Shown: positions 47,007 through 59,134 of the stretch, in pieces
Position numbering within the stretch: the stretch's first letter is position 1
How the letters are laid out: the number at the start of each line of letters is the position of its first letter
Source: Polytrichum commune
Taxonomy: Eukaryota; Streptophyta; Polytrichopsida; Polytrichales; Polytrichaceae
Length of the DNA stretch: 64,000 bases
Direction of reading: 5' to 3'
NCBI GenBank assembly: GCA_950295325.1
Contig: OX485804.1
Span: 51,214,001-51,278,000, forward strand
Notes under the pieces: model-generated
Told to the model about the DNA's origin: nothing
Databases searched by the model: none
The model's input: only the letters and a program-made list of their open reading frames with translations
Program-made: the position numbers and the translations under genes

Positions 47007-48512
47007 TGTGAGCCCAAAAGTTGAGCCCACAATTGTTGTTAAACTCTTCAAGTCATTAGAACTTAGACTTTTATTTTTCATCAAGCTTATTAAAATATAA
47101 AAAGAGTGGTGTTAGTTGGATGCATTATTTAAAAGTTGGGCTTAGATGGTAGTGTTTGGGTTGACTGGTATTCAGGGGGATTACTTTGAAGTTGTTAATG
47201 ATAATGCTTAGGCTTAGGATCATCAAATTCAAGCTTTAAGTCCTCAAGTTGGGTTCGGCTAGTTGAAATGGGACCAGTAGGTGTCCATTTAGGGGTGGAG
47301 GGCACTGCACCCTAGTTTTATCCGGGGCCTAGGACCCCGAACAGTTAGGAGGGCAGCAGTTTGGAGGTGCGGCTCTCTCCTCATCACTGTGAACAGACCA
47401 GGGGGTTGGCGAGGCGGAGCTTCGCCCAAAAATCTCGAACGGGGAGGGTTCGGGGATTGATGCGGACTGCTGGAAAATGGCCAGGGGGTAAGTAGCAAGG
47501 AGGCGAGCTTGATCAAGTTGAGGACTTGCCCTCATAACCTTTGAAGGATAGACAAGGTGGTGGGTCGTCAAAAACAGGGGATGAGAGCGGAAGGTGGTAT
47601 CCGGGAAGGAAGGGCTGCATTCTGCCGAAGTGGGTCAAGTAGTAAAGGGGGGGTAGAGCAAGAACGCTCAGCAATGAGCTGGGATTGCGGTGAAACAATG
47701 TGAGCGGGGAGGTGAATTTGGGATGACAACCAGCAGGATTTCGAACTGGCTGCGGGTTACATGGCCATTCAGAGAGGTGCGGATGGTTGAGAATTCGGAC
47801 AGACGAGCCTACAGGCATAAATTCAGGCGTGGGAATAATCTGGGCACTACAGGATCGGAGGACAAATGATAAAGCAAGGAGGGATGGTCCAGGAGACGGC
47901 CAGATCCGAATTCACAAGCAAAGGGCTGGCTGATTTGCGGGGTTTAGGCAGAGCAGCCAGATCCAGAAGAAGAAGGAGGAAGATTGTTGGTCTGCTGCAG
48001 CTGACTAGGAGCCGGACACCAAAATCGTGAATGGATACAGGCCGAGGCGGTGATACCACATAAATCATAGAGTGAGGCTGGCTGAATTGTGAATTTCAGG
48101 CAAGGTAGTAGGTAGTTAGTTGAATTATTAAGGGACTAGTGCAAGTAGTGAGTAAGTTAATGAATTACCTAGGCAGTTACGAGTAAAGAATTAGATTAGG
48201 TGTTAGGCGTGTCTAGTTAATTAGTTGAGGGAGGGCTTGGATTCACAAGTTAGTGCAAAGTGTGCACTTGGCATTGTGGTAGACATTATCGAATGGGTGA
48301 AGGGGTTGTGTGCGTGGAATAGACACGAGGTGCGAAGTATTCTTAAATATTGAGTATCATGTGTTCCATAATAAAGAGTTGGTCATTTCCCAATAAGTGG
48401 AGTAAGGGGGACTAAGGGTGCTTCATAATGGGAGGAACAAAGGAAAGGCATGTGAGCTCTAAACCCCCATCCGGACTATGACGCAATTAAGGGTGGAGGT
48501 TTAGGGCTGACA
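47007..48512 (+). mobile_element. LTR-like sequence (TGTGAGCC family), about 1.5 kb
   Basis: Starts TGTGAGCCCAAAAGTTGAGC after a purine-rich CCAAGGGAG and ends near GGTTTAGGGCTGACA, so it has TG...CA ends. Beginning and end both match the sequence at 51334-53511 (shared AAAAAGAGTG early; CCGGACTA-GACGC-TTAAGGGTGG late). G-rich middle, no coding potential. Solo LTR or one side of a larger element. Confidence 0.5.
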
Positions 48513-51333
48513 GGAGTGTATGTGCATCTCATAAATTAACATCATCTTTAATACTTGATCTTTATCGGTACTTTAATTGTAAATGAGTGTTTTAAGATAA
48601 TTTTTTGAGCCCACACTTGATATTGTACCATCTACATCATCAACATGTACTTTGCTCAAAAAGTACTTTGCTCAACATGTACCAATGTTGATTGCAAAAT
48701 TATTGTGGCTTCTCTAAGAGGTCCATTATCAAGAACATAATTGTTAAATCTCTCCATACAATTTTCATATGCACTGTAAACTAATAATTCACGACTAAAT
48801 AAAGGGGGGCAAAGATCAATCAAATTTTATGATGTTTGGAGTACTTCCTTCATGGAGTTTTTTCAACCCTATTTTGCGCCATGACAATATCCTCATGCCA
48901 AGCCTTCTTAAGATTTTTATCAATTATTGAGGCATAATCACACAAATTAGCACTTGTCACTTAGGCATTTGATAATCATCATATATTACTTCTCTTTTGG
49001 GATTGAGTAAATAATACTCCATCATCAGAATATTTGCTTAGTTCTACCAATGTAAAAACATCTTTCTATAGTTTCTCCGACAAAAAAATGTATGTTTGTT
49101 CTTCACTTGTTGTCAAAGGAGGAAAAAAAATCCTCACAACAATCTGAACCAATGATACCTAACGGGCATGACAAATAAGGACAATTATTTCTCATTATTC
49201 TAACATGATATGAAACATAAGGTTAATGTTATAATGAAATTTTTATCTTTTCCAAATTTTTATCATTATCTAATGGCCACAAATTTTATTATGTCCATTT
49301 CAAAGTTTCAATTGTTGATAAAATCTCTAGAATGATTCAAAAAGGTTTTCTTATTATGTATCTATGAGATAGACCATGTGATTGTGAAATTTGTTACTAT
49401 TTCCAACTTTCAAAATGCACACTTGATCTCATCGAGGTGCCATGTCAATGTATGTTGTTGTGTACAAGTGCTTTAGAAAATTATGCATTGCTTAAAGTGC
49501 ATTCCACGTGTAATAACCTCCTTGGGGCTTTCATAACATTTGATCTCCTATGCCTTGGAGCAAAGCTAAGACATAAGCACCAGCAAGAGCAAGGAGCTTA
49601 TGTTTGTGGATTTTATCTATATTTGGGCATTCCTTCTTTTTATAGGGTACCCAAGAAACCCTTACTAATTTACAAGCAATCCATCAAAATTGAGGATTTT
49701 TAACAAGTTTCTCATAAATCATTACTAAAAATTGCAACTTTATTTGCCTCTCTAGAATGTAAATAAAATTTAATATCATTATAAATGTCATTGAATCACC
49801 TATTGGGGGTGAAGGGCATTCTATATTGGCCATACAACACCACATGGATGTACAAAATAAAAATAATATATATATATATATATATATATATTGATAGTGT
49901 TGACTTACACATAAGGGATGGTATTAAAGTTATTCATACGTTTCTCAAAGAGGGACGAAATTATGGGTTTTATCCTTCTTTGAATAAACTTTGTATTAAG
50001 AACTCGCTAGCTCATCATGTTTCAAAGCCTATTTGAAAGTTAAGCGCAAATTTTGGGACCTCCTCTTCCCACCTCTCAAACTTTGAGAGAATTTAGAATT
50101 TATAAAAAGGTAGGCGCACGCAAAGGCTAACACTTAGTATGACTTATGGGAACCACGTGCAGCGAGACTATAAATGTTTGGGGGGAGGGTAATTATCTTG
50201 CTTGCAAGCTATTAAATGACCCATTTAATTATGTGACTTTCTAATTGTGTATATTTTGTAGTACCTTTCAATCACTTTAAAAGGTTGGGGTTCTTCATTT
50301 TCATGTATCATATGTTTATTATAAATCAACAAGTGGTTGGTCAGAAGATTGCTATACCCTATGATTATCCTTCACATGTTGCCAATTCTAGTTGTTTATT
50401 CGACCGAGGCCAAACTTTGGCTCATTTCAAAAACCATCTCCAAACAAAGAGCCAGTAATTCATTGCAATGTAATTTAGCCTCGTAGCAATTTCATAAAGT
50501 TGTAATGCAAAACATACACACACAAAAATGTTACACACTTAGAAACAACAAGAAATGCAAATCACAAAAGCATAAACCAATGACATCTCCAAACATAGTG
50601 ATGGAAATCCTACTACATTTTTTTCATGTGAAAATATTACCATCACAAGCATAAAAATCATCAAAAAAGAATATGTGCCAACAACGAACTGCTAAGAGGA
50701 ATAGAATTTGTAGTTACCAACAAAACAAGGCAAAAAAATGTTTGTTCATAAACACAAAGTTTAAAGAAGCAATTATCTATTGCTAAAATGATGTCTTTAT
50801 TAAAGTGCTTGCAAAGTCTACTCCTAATCCGTAAATAACATCTTTAACAGGTGAAGGACCTCTTTCCAACAAAGGTGTTGACTACAATGCAACTGAACTG
50901 TACAAACTAGTCACACAGAATTAGTAGCATATACTATGAAAGCAAGCACAAAAATTGAATACAATATACATCAATATACTATTAAGGATTTACAAGTAAT
51001 ACTTCTACAAACCATTTGCTATTCCAATGTCACCCACACACAAGGGTTTATCTCATGTCCATCACAACAACACACCATGGATGAAACCACGAGGCCAACC
51101 ATCAACTTGTCCACCAAAATTGCAAGCTCACCCTCGACGAGTTTTTACATTGCAGGATCCAAACACAATCTGGTAACAATTCATTAAGAACCCATGAAGA
51201 ACTTAAAAAAAATCCAAGGCGATGTCAAACTCATCTCGATAAAAACAACCAACTTTGTCTTATTGGTTTTGTTGTTGACAATCGGCAACAAACTCATCCA
51301 AGGTTTGCAACATTTTTTCTCTCAAGAGTATAT
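48513..51333. other. Non-coding stretch between two LTR-like sequences
   Basis: 2.8 kb, AT-rich, no retroviral domains seen. Holds a TA microsatellite at 49866-49891 and an unrecognised 88-residue frame (49437-49703). Sequence just before 51334 (AACTCATCCAAGG...) is similar to that before 47007 (CAATTTGTCCAAGG...), so the two LTR-like units may have neighbours in common. It could be the interior of a non-autonomous LTR element, but I see no primer-binding site. Confidence 0.3.
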
Positions 51334-53511
51334 TGTGAGCCCAAAATGGTGCCCACATGTGGTGATTAACTCTTCGAAACCAATTTTAGTTTGACTTTGA
51401 TGTGTTATGACACAAAACATAAAAAGAGTGAAGTGTGGTTTGGATTTAAGTTTAGGCTTTAGAATGTGTTGTGTGATTATTTCAAGGTTGAATTCAATAA
51501 GAGGATGCCTTGATTATGTGAGTAAAGGGTAAGGTGAGGCAAGGTGAGCTCCGCGGGTTAAATGCCCACTTTTGGATCCACCTTGGTAGTTTAGGAAGAA
51601 GGAAGCTTGGTGGAAGGGGATTAGTCCCTACTTTGAAGGTGAAGGTTAAGGGATTGTGATTGGAGGTGCTAATCCTCTCACCCTATCCTCACCTCTCTCT
51701 CCCTCTCTCCCTCTCTCCCTCTTTGCTACTTAAGGTGGTTTCTCTCTCATTTTCCTCTCTCTCCATCAAGCGCTCTCAAGGGAGCAAGCTCTTAAGAGCT
51801 TGAGCCACGTGTGTGGGTTATTAGTTTTTAGTGAAGTTAATTAGTTAAACTCTCCCTCTCAATGCCTCCCAAGTGAGTGAGCTCTTAGAGTTTAAGGTTG
51901 CACGTGTCGATTAGTTAGTAGTTAGTGGAATTAGTGTGTTAGATTAGTTCATTAGGAGCAAAGAAAAGGAAAGAGTAAGAGAAACTTAGAAAACATTTGG
52001 TTAGTGATTGAAGGGGGTTGTATTAAGGTGCAACTAGTAGGTGGGTTACCCATTCGGGTATTGGAGGTAGCTGGGATTACTGTTTACCTTAGGCAGCTGA
52101 AGGCCGTGGCCAACTGCAGCTGGGAATTACTAGTATTTAGGCAGCTGAGGCCGTGGCCAACTGTAGCTGGGATTACTATCTACCTTAGGCAGCTGAAGGC
52201 CGTGGCCAACTGCAGCTGGTATTACTGTTTACCTTAGGCAGCTGAGGGCCTTGGCCGACTACAGTTGGGAATTACTAGTATTTAGGCAGCTGAGGCTGTG
52301 GCCAACTGCAGCTGGGATTACTGTTTACCTTAGGCAGCTGAAAGCCGTGGCCAACTGCAGCTGGGATTACTGTTTACCTTAGGCAGCTGAGGGCCTTGGC
52401 CGACTGTAGCTGGGATTACTGTCTACCTTAGGCAGATGAGGCCGTGGCCAACTGCAGCTGGGATTACTGTCTACCTTAGGCAGCTGAGGCCGTGGCCAAC
52501 TGTAGCTGGGATTACTGTCTACCTTAGGCAGCTGAAGGCCGTGGCCCACTGCAGCTGGGATTACTGTTTACCTTAGGCAGCTGAGGGCCTTGGCCGACTG
52601 TAGCTGGGATTACTGTCTACCTTAGGCAGCTGAGGCCGTGGCCAACTGTAGCTGGGATTACTGTCTACCTTAGGCAGCTGAAGGCCGTGGCCAACTGCAG
52701 CTGAGATTACTGTTTACCTTAGGCAGCTGAGGGCCTTGGCCGACTGCAGCTGGGATTACTGTCTACCTTAGGCAGCTGAGGCCGTGGCCAACTGTAGCTG
52801 GGATTACTGTCTACCTTAGGCAGCTGAAGGCCGTGGCCAACTGCAGTTGGGATTACTGTTTACCTTAGGCAGCTGAGGGCCTTGGCCGACTACAGCTGGG
52901 ATTACTGTTTACCTTAGGCAGTTGAGGGCCTTGGCCGACTGCAGCTGGGATTAATGTTTACCTTGGCGGCTGAGGCCGTGGCCAACTGCAGCTGCGAGGC
53001 TTAGCAACAAACCACCATTAGGATATCTAGGGGTTAGCTAGGCTACACCCAATTAGTGGGTGTTAGCACATAAAAAACTAGATTACATTAGACCATTTTA
53101 GGAGTGGCTAAGTAGTTAGACCCATTATGCTAGGTTGTGCTACGTGTGGGTTTGTATGAGTGTGTTTAGCCGTTGAGTAAAGTGTTTTTCAACACTTGAA
53201 GCTCCCGGTCAAAATAACTCACTTGCATTATTAATGGAGAATGTGGAAGACTCTTGCAATGACAAGAAAAAAGAAGTGAAGGTTAAACGAGCGAGGGGAA
53301 TGTCCTTAAGGGCATGTGTGGCTAAAGCCGCGGGGTGGACTCTTGAGAGGGCCAACTCTAGCACAAGCCAAGAGGCTAACATTAATAAAGCACATTGAGT
53401 GGAAACAATATGTGTTCTTTTGGACATGGTTCAAGGTTGTAAGAGATACATGTGATTCTCAAAGCCATCACCCGGACTAGGACGCTTAAGGGTGGTGGAT
53501 TTGGCCTCACA
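51334..53511 (+). mobile_element. LTR-like sequence (TGTGAGCC family) carrying a minisatellite, about 2.2 kb
   Basis: Starts TGTGAGCCCAAAATGGTGCC and ends near GGATTTGGCCTCACA. It shares ends and several internal blocks with 47007-48512 but is longer because of the 49-bp minisatellite at 52064-53000. A pyrimidine-rich CTCTCTCCCTCTCTCCCTCT run at about 51700-51725 may be a leader element. No coding capacity. Confidence 0.5.
52064..53000. repeat. 49-bp minisatellite, about 19 units
   Basis: Unit: GCTGGGATTACTGTTTACCT, TAGGCAGCTGAAGGCCGTGG, CCAACTGCA. Units vary by a few substitutions (GTGGCC/TTGGCC, AACT/GACT, GTTTACC/GTCTACC) and by one base in GAAGGCC/GAGGCC, giving 47-49 bases. It is rich in CAGCTG and in the inverted repeat GGCCGTGGCC. 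Confidence 0.93.
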
Positions 53512-55480
53512 TATATACATCAGTCGAAGAATTAAAATTAAAGCTAAGAGTTGTTATGATAGTGTCTATGTCTACCCAAATGAAATCAGTGTGAAATGAA
53601 TACGTAATACTCTCTTAATGCACACCACTTATCTCATAAAGAAAAATCTCCCCCATGATATGAATCAAAATCCATCTTGACATTGAAGAGAATTTACAAA
53701 TATCATGTTGGTAGGCTTGGGCATAAGGAATGTAGAGGACTGCAAATCAATCTCACCATTCGCATACACCAAACTCTCATAATGCAAACCAACACTCTCA
53801 TAATGCAAAGTCTCCTCCACACCTAAACCCTATACTTGCCACCCAACACATTCTTCAACCATTTTTCATCCATTATGGGTAGGACAAGGGAGTGTATACA
53901 CTATACCCCTTTTACAATGTTTTATACAATGATGTCTTAGAAATAATATGAACCTAATTTCGTGGAATTTATAACAACAAGTATTATTTTGAAGTCAAGT
54001 CACATATTGTTTGGGGCATGTTTTATTTTGAAATCGATTCAATTTTTTTGATACCATCAATAAAAAAATATTATCTTTGGCCACACATAATTTATATTTC
54101 TCAGGGAGTGTTGGCCCTATGTGCACACGGGACCCGTTGTCCTACATCTCGGATCAGCCTATGCAAGGCTAGCTTGGCCCACCTATCCTAGTAGGACAAA
54201 CTAGAAAGCTAGTTTTTAACAACCCGACACCACCCCTTGCGGATGATAATTAAGCATTAAGAAAACTTAGGTGTCTTTGTGTTAAATTTCATAAACTCAT
54301 GGTTTGGGACTAAAACCATGGGTTCATCCACTTTAATGTACATATAACTCTATTATTCCTCCTAGTTTTGTAGAATTAAATCAAGTATTATGAACTTTGG
54401 GGAGAGGTAATTGTACCCAAAGACTCTCCCTAAGGGTTCGTATGTGAGGGCTTTATTTCATTCAAGTATATGGTGTACCTTGTACAACTGAAGGTTGATA
54501 CATGCTCTAATGAAGCGATAATGTCAACCTCCATCACCCAAGATAATGGAGCCCAACTTCATATGAGCCCGGGAGAGGGTTAGTGTTAGTATTGGTTTTT
54601 GGGACCAATTGTCGTCTCCTTTCTAATGTGTAGTCTTGACACATGCCCGTCCCATACAAAAGGCCAACTTTCCCCTGCACATGGGGATCTAGATGAGCAT
54701 ATTAACCTTGTCATGACCAATATTATCACCAAGATAACAATGGATTAGATCATCTTTGATGACTATGTCAATACAAAGCGATTTGGGAGCATATATACAA
54801 GAGATGCCTCTTCTTTTCAACCACTTATATTGGCATATATAGTTGAGACATTAAAACGGTGTATGTATACACAAAATCATTATGTAGTCTATGGGTTGTA
54901 CATATACTAATCATTTCAGTCATGAGATTTTATATAAAGGGTGAGAAGGGGGGGGGGACCATGTATTCACCTCCAACATAATGAAGGGCCCATGCAATAC
55001 CTAGGCACTACCTTCATTTATGGGAAGGACTAACACATGGGCACTATATATGCCACACTATATATACACTATATAATTTAGTTTCCACGCGGGATCAAAG
55101 AGGTCTCAATCAATGTAGGATCGACACATGACAAACCATGCTAGATTTTTTGTCAAGATAGAATGCCCTCCATAGTGTAAACCTATGATGAGACCCTATA
55201 GAGTAGAGAGAGAAATCACTTCAGTCCTTGACCAATGCTTAGGTACATATGAATTGGTTGAATTAAAAAAAGTAATTGTTTGAAGTTCAAGACCCCAGAA
55301 AGATTGCCAATCATTTTAGAGGAATCCATAGAATATATCTAAAAGTAATAAAGAAAACCTGAAAGATCACAACATGTAACTGGTTTGACTTGGAAACACT
55401 AAGATTTAGACCGATTATGCCCAAAAACCTTCCCGGACACTGCTCCACCTAGTTCTTCATTAGATTGCCTTAAAGAGTTA
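53512..55480. other. Intergenic stretch, nothing recognised
   Basis: AT-rich single-copy-looking DNA with no supported ORF, terminal repeat or RNA gene. A poly-G run (10 bases) lies near 54948-54957. Confidence 0.4.
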
Positions 55481-55489
55481 AAATAAACC

Positions 55490-58400
55490 AATACCTGGAC
55501 ACCTTGACAATACTAGGCTAGGTTTTGAAATGATCACATGGAAGGATAAGTTCATCTGCTCATTAAACTCTCATCCATTCATATAGATGCATTCATTCGA
55601 GGACTAAGTTCCGGTCTTAAAAAAAGGAATGCAATCAAGAGCTTTGCTCCGGGGTTAAGCGGATAAATGAAGACTTGGCATTGAACTTGCCCATGGCAGT
55701 GAACACCATTTAACTTAATACTTCATTAGGGTCCCCAGTTGTGGAGTTAAATAACAAAAGAAAAGAAGTTGAAATAAGATGACTTTGACACCTTTGGGAT
55801 CCTAGGTTGGGCTAGTGTGCTTGAATGTATAGTTAGAGTTGAGTTCATCCACTCCTATGGGTGCATTCAATAAGGTCGCGGGCATAAAAAGAATCGATGA
55901 AATTGAGACCTCTATTATGGGACAAAGCCAATGAATTGAGATTCGACATTGAACATGCCCATGCACTAGGGTAAGTGAGGTTCTCTTGGAGATTCGAAAG
56001 AAAAATAAAAAGACCAAAAAAACCCAATGATATGAACACATCGAGGAGACTAGATTGGGACTTGAAATGAAAGCATGAAGAGAGAAGTGCATCCACTCAC
56101 ATGGACACATTCATTCATGGCCTAGACGAGCAATGAAATCGAGAGCTTTGTTTTAGGGCTGAGCCAATTAATGAAGATATGACTTTGAAGTTGTCCATAT
56201 TGATATGGTAGCAAATGCCAAGTATTAACCTTGTTGCATATTTGTATATTTTAGAAGGCTTACATATCAAATAGAAACACAATTTTGATGCAAAGAGAGT
56301 GATTGTAATAGGCTTGAGAGTAAGTTTGAGAGTATCACTTTGAGGCATCAGCGTAAATGAGCCATATGCATAAGGGAGAGGTATTGTTTTTCTCTAGTAT
56401 GTATGTTAAGAATATCTAATGAGAAATTTGAAGTAAATGTAGGTGTACAAAAGGGGACCCTAAGGATTAGAATTTTTTTTTGACAATAGATGTGTAATAA
56501 TCATCCAATCCACCTAGGCTTAAGTTCATACAAATGACATGTGTTTTAGGGTCACATTATTATGAGCAGATCTCATGGTTGGAAAAATGCTCATTGGCTT
56601 TCTCATTAGAAAGTGAAAGTGGATTATATAAACTAAATGCCTATTAATTTCATGATTTATATTTTAAGTTTGTAGTGAAGGCATTTATCACCTTAAATTA
56701 GAAAGCAAAGTATAAACACATGAGTCCATTTTATAGCCTATTTTAAGTACATATACATTCGTTATTCTCTATATATTTATCGTATACAAGGAACTTTATT
56801 TCATAATCACCCACGCACATCATTTAGGTTTTCAATGAAGAATCTACCCCTAGAGGCGATGATGTTTCAATGCTTCATAGTTGTGAAGGTGGTAGTATAG
56901 TGTCACTAAGCTACGCATTCTATAGTCATTTTATTCATCAAGGTGGCATTTCATCAAGAGCTTGATTGGTGTATCATGAGCATAAGTTGCCATGATTACC
57001 CCCCCCCCCACACACACACAACAAGATTCATGAAATCAAAAAATGAAGACACCAACTTACATTGGCATTGTCTTGAGAGGATGTTTCTTATCAATTCTCT
57101 TCCTTACAAGAGTTATTCTCTTAAAATCAAATAAAAACTCATGAGTTTCATAGGCGAATCCATACTTGCATACTTGCCTCCTTTGCCATGTTAGGACCTA
57201 TAATCAAACAAACATGCAAAAAAGTTCCTCCTCTTCTAAGCCTTGTCGGAGTTTGGTATGAAGTTTGATTGTATTTTTTGGGGAACATGTGAATTGAACT
57301 TGAAATTTATTGGGAGCCACGATGTTGATGGGATTGCCATGTCTATATATAGAACATATGTTGGAACCAACGAGTTTTTGGCCAACACACCAATGACAAT
57401 ATGCACCTACAAACATTGGATGGTTGCTCCCCATCCTTTTTGCGGATGGCCCTAATATATAATACACGTGTATAGATTGAATATTTGTATTCTTAATAAA
57501 CAACTTTTTTGCACTTTGCTTTATTATTAGGGTCCTTTGTAAATTTGGAGAAAGAAAAGAAATAGAAAAAGAAATTGATGACATGGACACCTTGAGGAGA
57601 CTACTAGGTTGGGCCTTGAAATGAAAGCATGTAAAGACAGGTTAGAGCATGGCCACCATGCCATCCCACTTAGGGCATGCTTAGGTTAGTGACCATGAAC
57701 TATGACCACCACTTTTTATGGTTGAAGAATGAGTGGTGATCCCACTCCGCTTCACACAAGGTCACCAAACTAAGATTAACCATGTTAGAAAATGGATGAG
57801 AGAGTGATATGGACTCTTACATGTTCATAAATGGGTAATGTATGGTGGTCACTTGATTTTTTTCCCGTGAGCCAGCCATGAGGAAAAAAAACACCTAGTC
57901 ATAGTAGCATTTATGTTCAGTCCTAATATTTTCCGCCAAATTTTTAAAGAATGTCCGGTGTAAATTCTTCAATACAAACACCACGTACCATGTTAAGCCC
58001 ACTTTACGCTGAATCCCATCATTGAGATTTTAAAAAAATGATGTGGATTTCTATTGTTTGTTGCTGCGGACCGCCAACCATGACCACAAAAATCCTCTAT
58101 CATCTTTTCTCACGGTTGTTGGTCACACTTGTAAAACGGCCCTAATCGTTTGTATTCCCAAAAAACAACTATTTTAATCTTCAATTTGTTTCTTCATTGG
58201 GGTCCTTCAAGTAGATTTAGAGAAAGAAAATAAAACGAACAACATGGACATCTTGAGGAGACTACCTACACACTTAGGGTCACTTCATACGAGCCAAGAC
58301 CATGAGAATGTGAGAGCCCAAAAGAAAGTGTTCAAAGGCTATCCCAAGACGCCTCCAAAGTCATGTAGTGTCGTCAAGGACCCTCAAGTGTAGTATGAAG

Positions 58401-58920
58401 TCATACATGACCGGGCCCTCAACCAAATACTATTTCAATGAATTTATATTCATGCGGGCCCTCACACATGTAAAACATAATAAATCTTATGGTTGTGAGC
58501 ATTCGGAGTGCCACAAGAGGTGGTTTTTGAGAATAGTCCAAGTGACCATGAACCATGATCCATTCGATGCCATGTAGGAATCCATGTAGACTTCACATCC
58601 ATCTTGCATTCACATACTCCATTGGTCCCTCAAGCATAGTGTGAAGTAGCGAACTTGGACCGGCTCTGCCTTTTCCACCAATGAGAGTGCTTGAAGTGTA
58701 ATGGTCACGGGCTCTCAGTCTAATGTGTGAAGTGACCCTTAGGTTGGGCCTTGAAAAGAAACCATGGAGAGTAGGTGCGCTACACCACCTTATGCCACGT
58801 ACCCCTAGTTGTTAGTAGAATTGGGAAAAGAATAAAAAGAAACCAATGACATGGACATCTTGAGCGGCGACTAGGTTGGGCCTTGATATGAAAGCATGGA
58901 GAAGTAGCCGGGGCGGTGTG
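55490..58920. repeat. Degenerate module repeated upstream of PRP19
   Basis: A motif of the form GACACCTTGAGGAGACTA, GGTTGGGCCTTGAAATGAAA, GCATGGAGAG occurs in diverged copies near 55497, 55787, 56035, 57583, 58250, 58742 and 58850, often followed by GTGCATCCACTC and ATGGACACATTCATTC-like sequence. Spacing is irregular (0.1-1.5 kb). A C-run then CA microsatellite lies at 56999-57021. No coding function seen; the minus-strand ORFs here are chance frames within the repeats. Confidence 0.55.
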
Positions 58921-58929
58921 AACAGAGAC

Positions 58930-59134
58930 ATATGGAAGCCCGTCGAGGGGAGAGGGAACGTGGAGAGTTGAGGAAACCCTAGAACTCTCTCTCTTTGCCC
59001 TTCGCCATAGCCAGGCAAACTCGACTCGACCCGGCTTGCGTCGCTCGTTCGCTCGCTCGGAGGGACAGGGCCAGGAGCTCCCGTGCTGCGATCTTTCGAA
59101 GCCTCGGAGCTGTGGAGTTCCACCATTCAGCATC
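58930..59134 (+). promoter_or_regulatory. Probable promoter-proximal / 5' UTR region of PRP19
   Basis: Local GC rise immediately before the PRP19 start, with AACTCTCTCTCTTTGCCC at about 58982 (a CT-rich leader motif common in plant 5' UTRs). The last copy of the upstream repeat module ends at about 58915. No clear TATA box. Transcription start not determined. Confidence 0.35.

Noticed and set aside
47280-48070. Minus-strand ORFs of 73-101 residues in the G-rich part of the LTR-like sequence
   Set aside because: They owe their length to GC-rich composition; no domain, and overlapping frames are equally open.
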